A DNA stretch of 64,000 bases from Cyanoderma ruficeps (taxonomy: Eukaryota; Chordata; Aves; Passeriformes; Timaliidae): assembly GCA_008694505.1 (NCBI GenBank), contig VZDJ01000047.1, forward strand, positions 1,125,927 to 1,189,926, in the 5' to 3' direction. A program made the position numbers and the translations under genes. This document shows, piece by piece, positions 62,500-64,000 of this stretch (within the stretch, counting starts at the first letter, position 1; each line of letters begins with the position of its first letter). The notes under the pieces are model-generated. The model was not told the DNA's origin, searched no databases, and saw only the letters and a list, made by a program, of their open reading frames with translations.

Positions 62500-62930
62500 G
62501 CCCTTAAATTTTTTTTTCATTTTCTTACAGTGTAATTGCATCTAATTGTGCATTTTGAGAAAATACACATAATCACATCATTATGACACGTAATTACCTC
62601 ATTGTGCTGTGTAATTAAGTAAATCGCACAAGAAATTGTGCAGAACTTCAATAAAAGTTTTCCAAAAAGAAGTTAATCTTTCCCGCGACTGACAGAAGCA
62701 GCCATCTTCACTTCTAATTATCATAATCAATTTAGCATTTTCTGCCCTAATTAGTGGGCAGTCTGCAGGCATGTGCAGAATATGCACATTCAGGCAAAGT
62801 GCTGGGTGATGACATTTGGGATTTTTCATGTGTGTTTGCTGTGTGGGAAGACAAACACCCTTATGTGGAACTGAATGACCAATTGCTACAGAAAATGCAA
62901 TATCAGGAGAATTTATGTATATATTTAAAC
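62500..62930. other. AT-rich block, candidate conserved regulatory element
   Basis: Dense homeodomain-type cores: GTGTAATTGCATCTAATTGTG, ACGTAATTACCTC, GTGTAATTAAG, TCTAATTATCATAATC and CCCTAATTAGTGGG. The sequence is not a simple repeat. It is the strongest such block in the window by eye. Conservation is inferred, not seen. Confidence 0.3.
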
Positions 62931-64000
62931 ACATTCTGTTGATAACCTTAGAAAGTCACTGTAATGGTTGGTTTTATCAGTATGGTTCAAATTATTAATG
63001 CTCACAGATGTGTTTAATTACACAGCATAGCTCAGGAGCTGTCCTTTGATGGAAGGAGACCTCCCCTCGGCAAGGGAATTCATTTGCTATCATAAATAAT
63101 CCTAAAAATCATAGCTGGTTTCTGTTTTTGTCACAGGAAAAGTCTGTGTGTTACCCAATCATATTTATGTATTTTGTACACACCCAAGAAGTGGGTTAGG
63201 AACTCAATACTGGGAAATAGAAAACCACACAAGTCCCTTTATCATCCCACTGTCAGGCAGCACAGGACTAAAGGGGAAGAAAGTGACTGGTGAGATTGGA
63301 AACAGATTCTTGACACACATAAAAGTCTCTTCCCAAGTTTTTTGGTTGCATTTTTCTCCCCTGGCACACACCACAGTCATGCCAGACCAGAGGCTGTCTG
63401 CAGACATCTCTCTGAGGTTTTTACCCTCCTCCCTTAGAAACTGCCCAGTGCCATCAAGTAAAACAGTCCTGGTTTCTAAACAGGGTTTTCTGCACAAATA
63501 TAGAAAAGATCAGGAGTAAAGATCACACAAATACACCTTTCAGCCACAACTCTCCAGCTCACCCTGTTGACACTGGCAGTGATTTTAAGAACAGCTGATT
63601 TCTACCCGGGAGTTGGGAGCTTTACGCTCTTTATATTCCCGAAAGCAACAAACCCCCAAAGTGCCCAGAAATAAATTGAATCCACATGCTTAGGAACTGC
63701 CTCCTCCAAACAGCATTCAGCAAATATTTTGAGAAGTAATGTCAACATAGATTGAGCATTGAAGAAGTGCTTTAGGAGATGCAGTAAACAGGAGAGATAC
63801 TCACGGAATATTCGGCGGAGCAAACACGTGACAGGGAACGTTTGACAAATACAAAGCACTTCTCAAGGCATGAAAACAGATTTTCTTTCTTCCTACAGTT
63901 ACAGAAATAAACTGCAACTAAAGAATAGCACCAATTAAAAAAAAATAATTTGGCACTGGGTGTTTTGCTTAAGAGGGAAATGGGTGTTTTCCATACACGC

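Larger units (their letters stand above)
59843..64000. other. Non-coding stretch to end of window
   Basis: No gene seen. It holds the 31-bp repeat at 61831-61923, T runs at about 60360-60372 and 62382-62396, and the AT-rich block at 62500-62930. Open frames are short and unrecognised. Confidence 0.6.

Overview
The window reads as non-coding DNA from a bird, most likely a songbird. The evidence is three CR1 LINE 3' ends in the avian truncated form, many solo retroviral LTRs, modest overall repeat density, AT-leaning composition (an impression, not computed) and no bacterial-style coding. I found no protein-coding gene or exon, tRNA, rRNA, snRNA or CRISPR array that I can support. The open frames are short and none looks like a cellular protein. 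The only protein-like matches are C-terminal fragments of CR1 reverse transcriptase in two CR1 copies. The best overall description is an intergenic or intronic gene-desert stretch, a site of retroelement insertion, with a few AT-rich blocks that could be conserved enhancers.

The main structure comes from dispersed families found by comparing the window with itself. Family A (about 450-530 bp LTR, ends TGATGCCTT / AAGGCATCA) has five copies at 903-1590, 39506-39955, 42996-43525, 47660-48017 and 59372-59838. Family B (about 300 bp LTR, TG...CA, 6-bp target duplications) has four copies, all on the plus strand, at 8579-8880, 21106-21408, 30643-30942 and 37312-37610. Family C (about 490-530 bp) has copies at 11940-12472, 45121-45654 (minus) and 56332-56821. 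A related family E has copies at 17296-17684 (minus) and 57330-57760. A further ERVL-like LTR (D) lies at 23940-24290. CR1 fragments lie at 1137-1372 (nested in a family A LTR), 19450-19758 and 55910-56005. All look like solo LTRs or fragments; no gag, pol or env region is present.

The second layer is tandem repeats: a 53-bp unit x7 (19018-19386), 22-bp x6 (23746-23877), 75-bp x3 (40843-41067), 31-bp x3 (61831-61923), 37-43-bp x3 (17805-17921), 15-bp x4 (43681-43740), and several AT-rich and dinucleotide tracts. An assembly gap of 47 N inside a long T run sits at 51955-52001, and single N positions occur at 27286 and 33180. Inverted repeats of note are at 3492-3514, 7169-7221, 7791-7832 and 50558-50594.

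No genes act together here. The LTRs carry TATA-like and AATAAA signals, so they are the only elements with visible transcription signals, but whether any is active cannot be told from sequence. I did not find a convincing undescribed system; the most checkable novelties are the LTR families with variable internal 11-bp repeats, the 53-bp minisatellite and the short hairpins.
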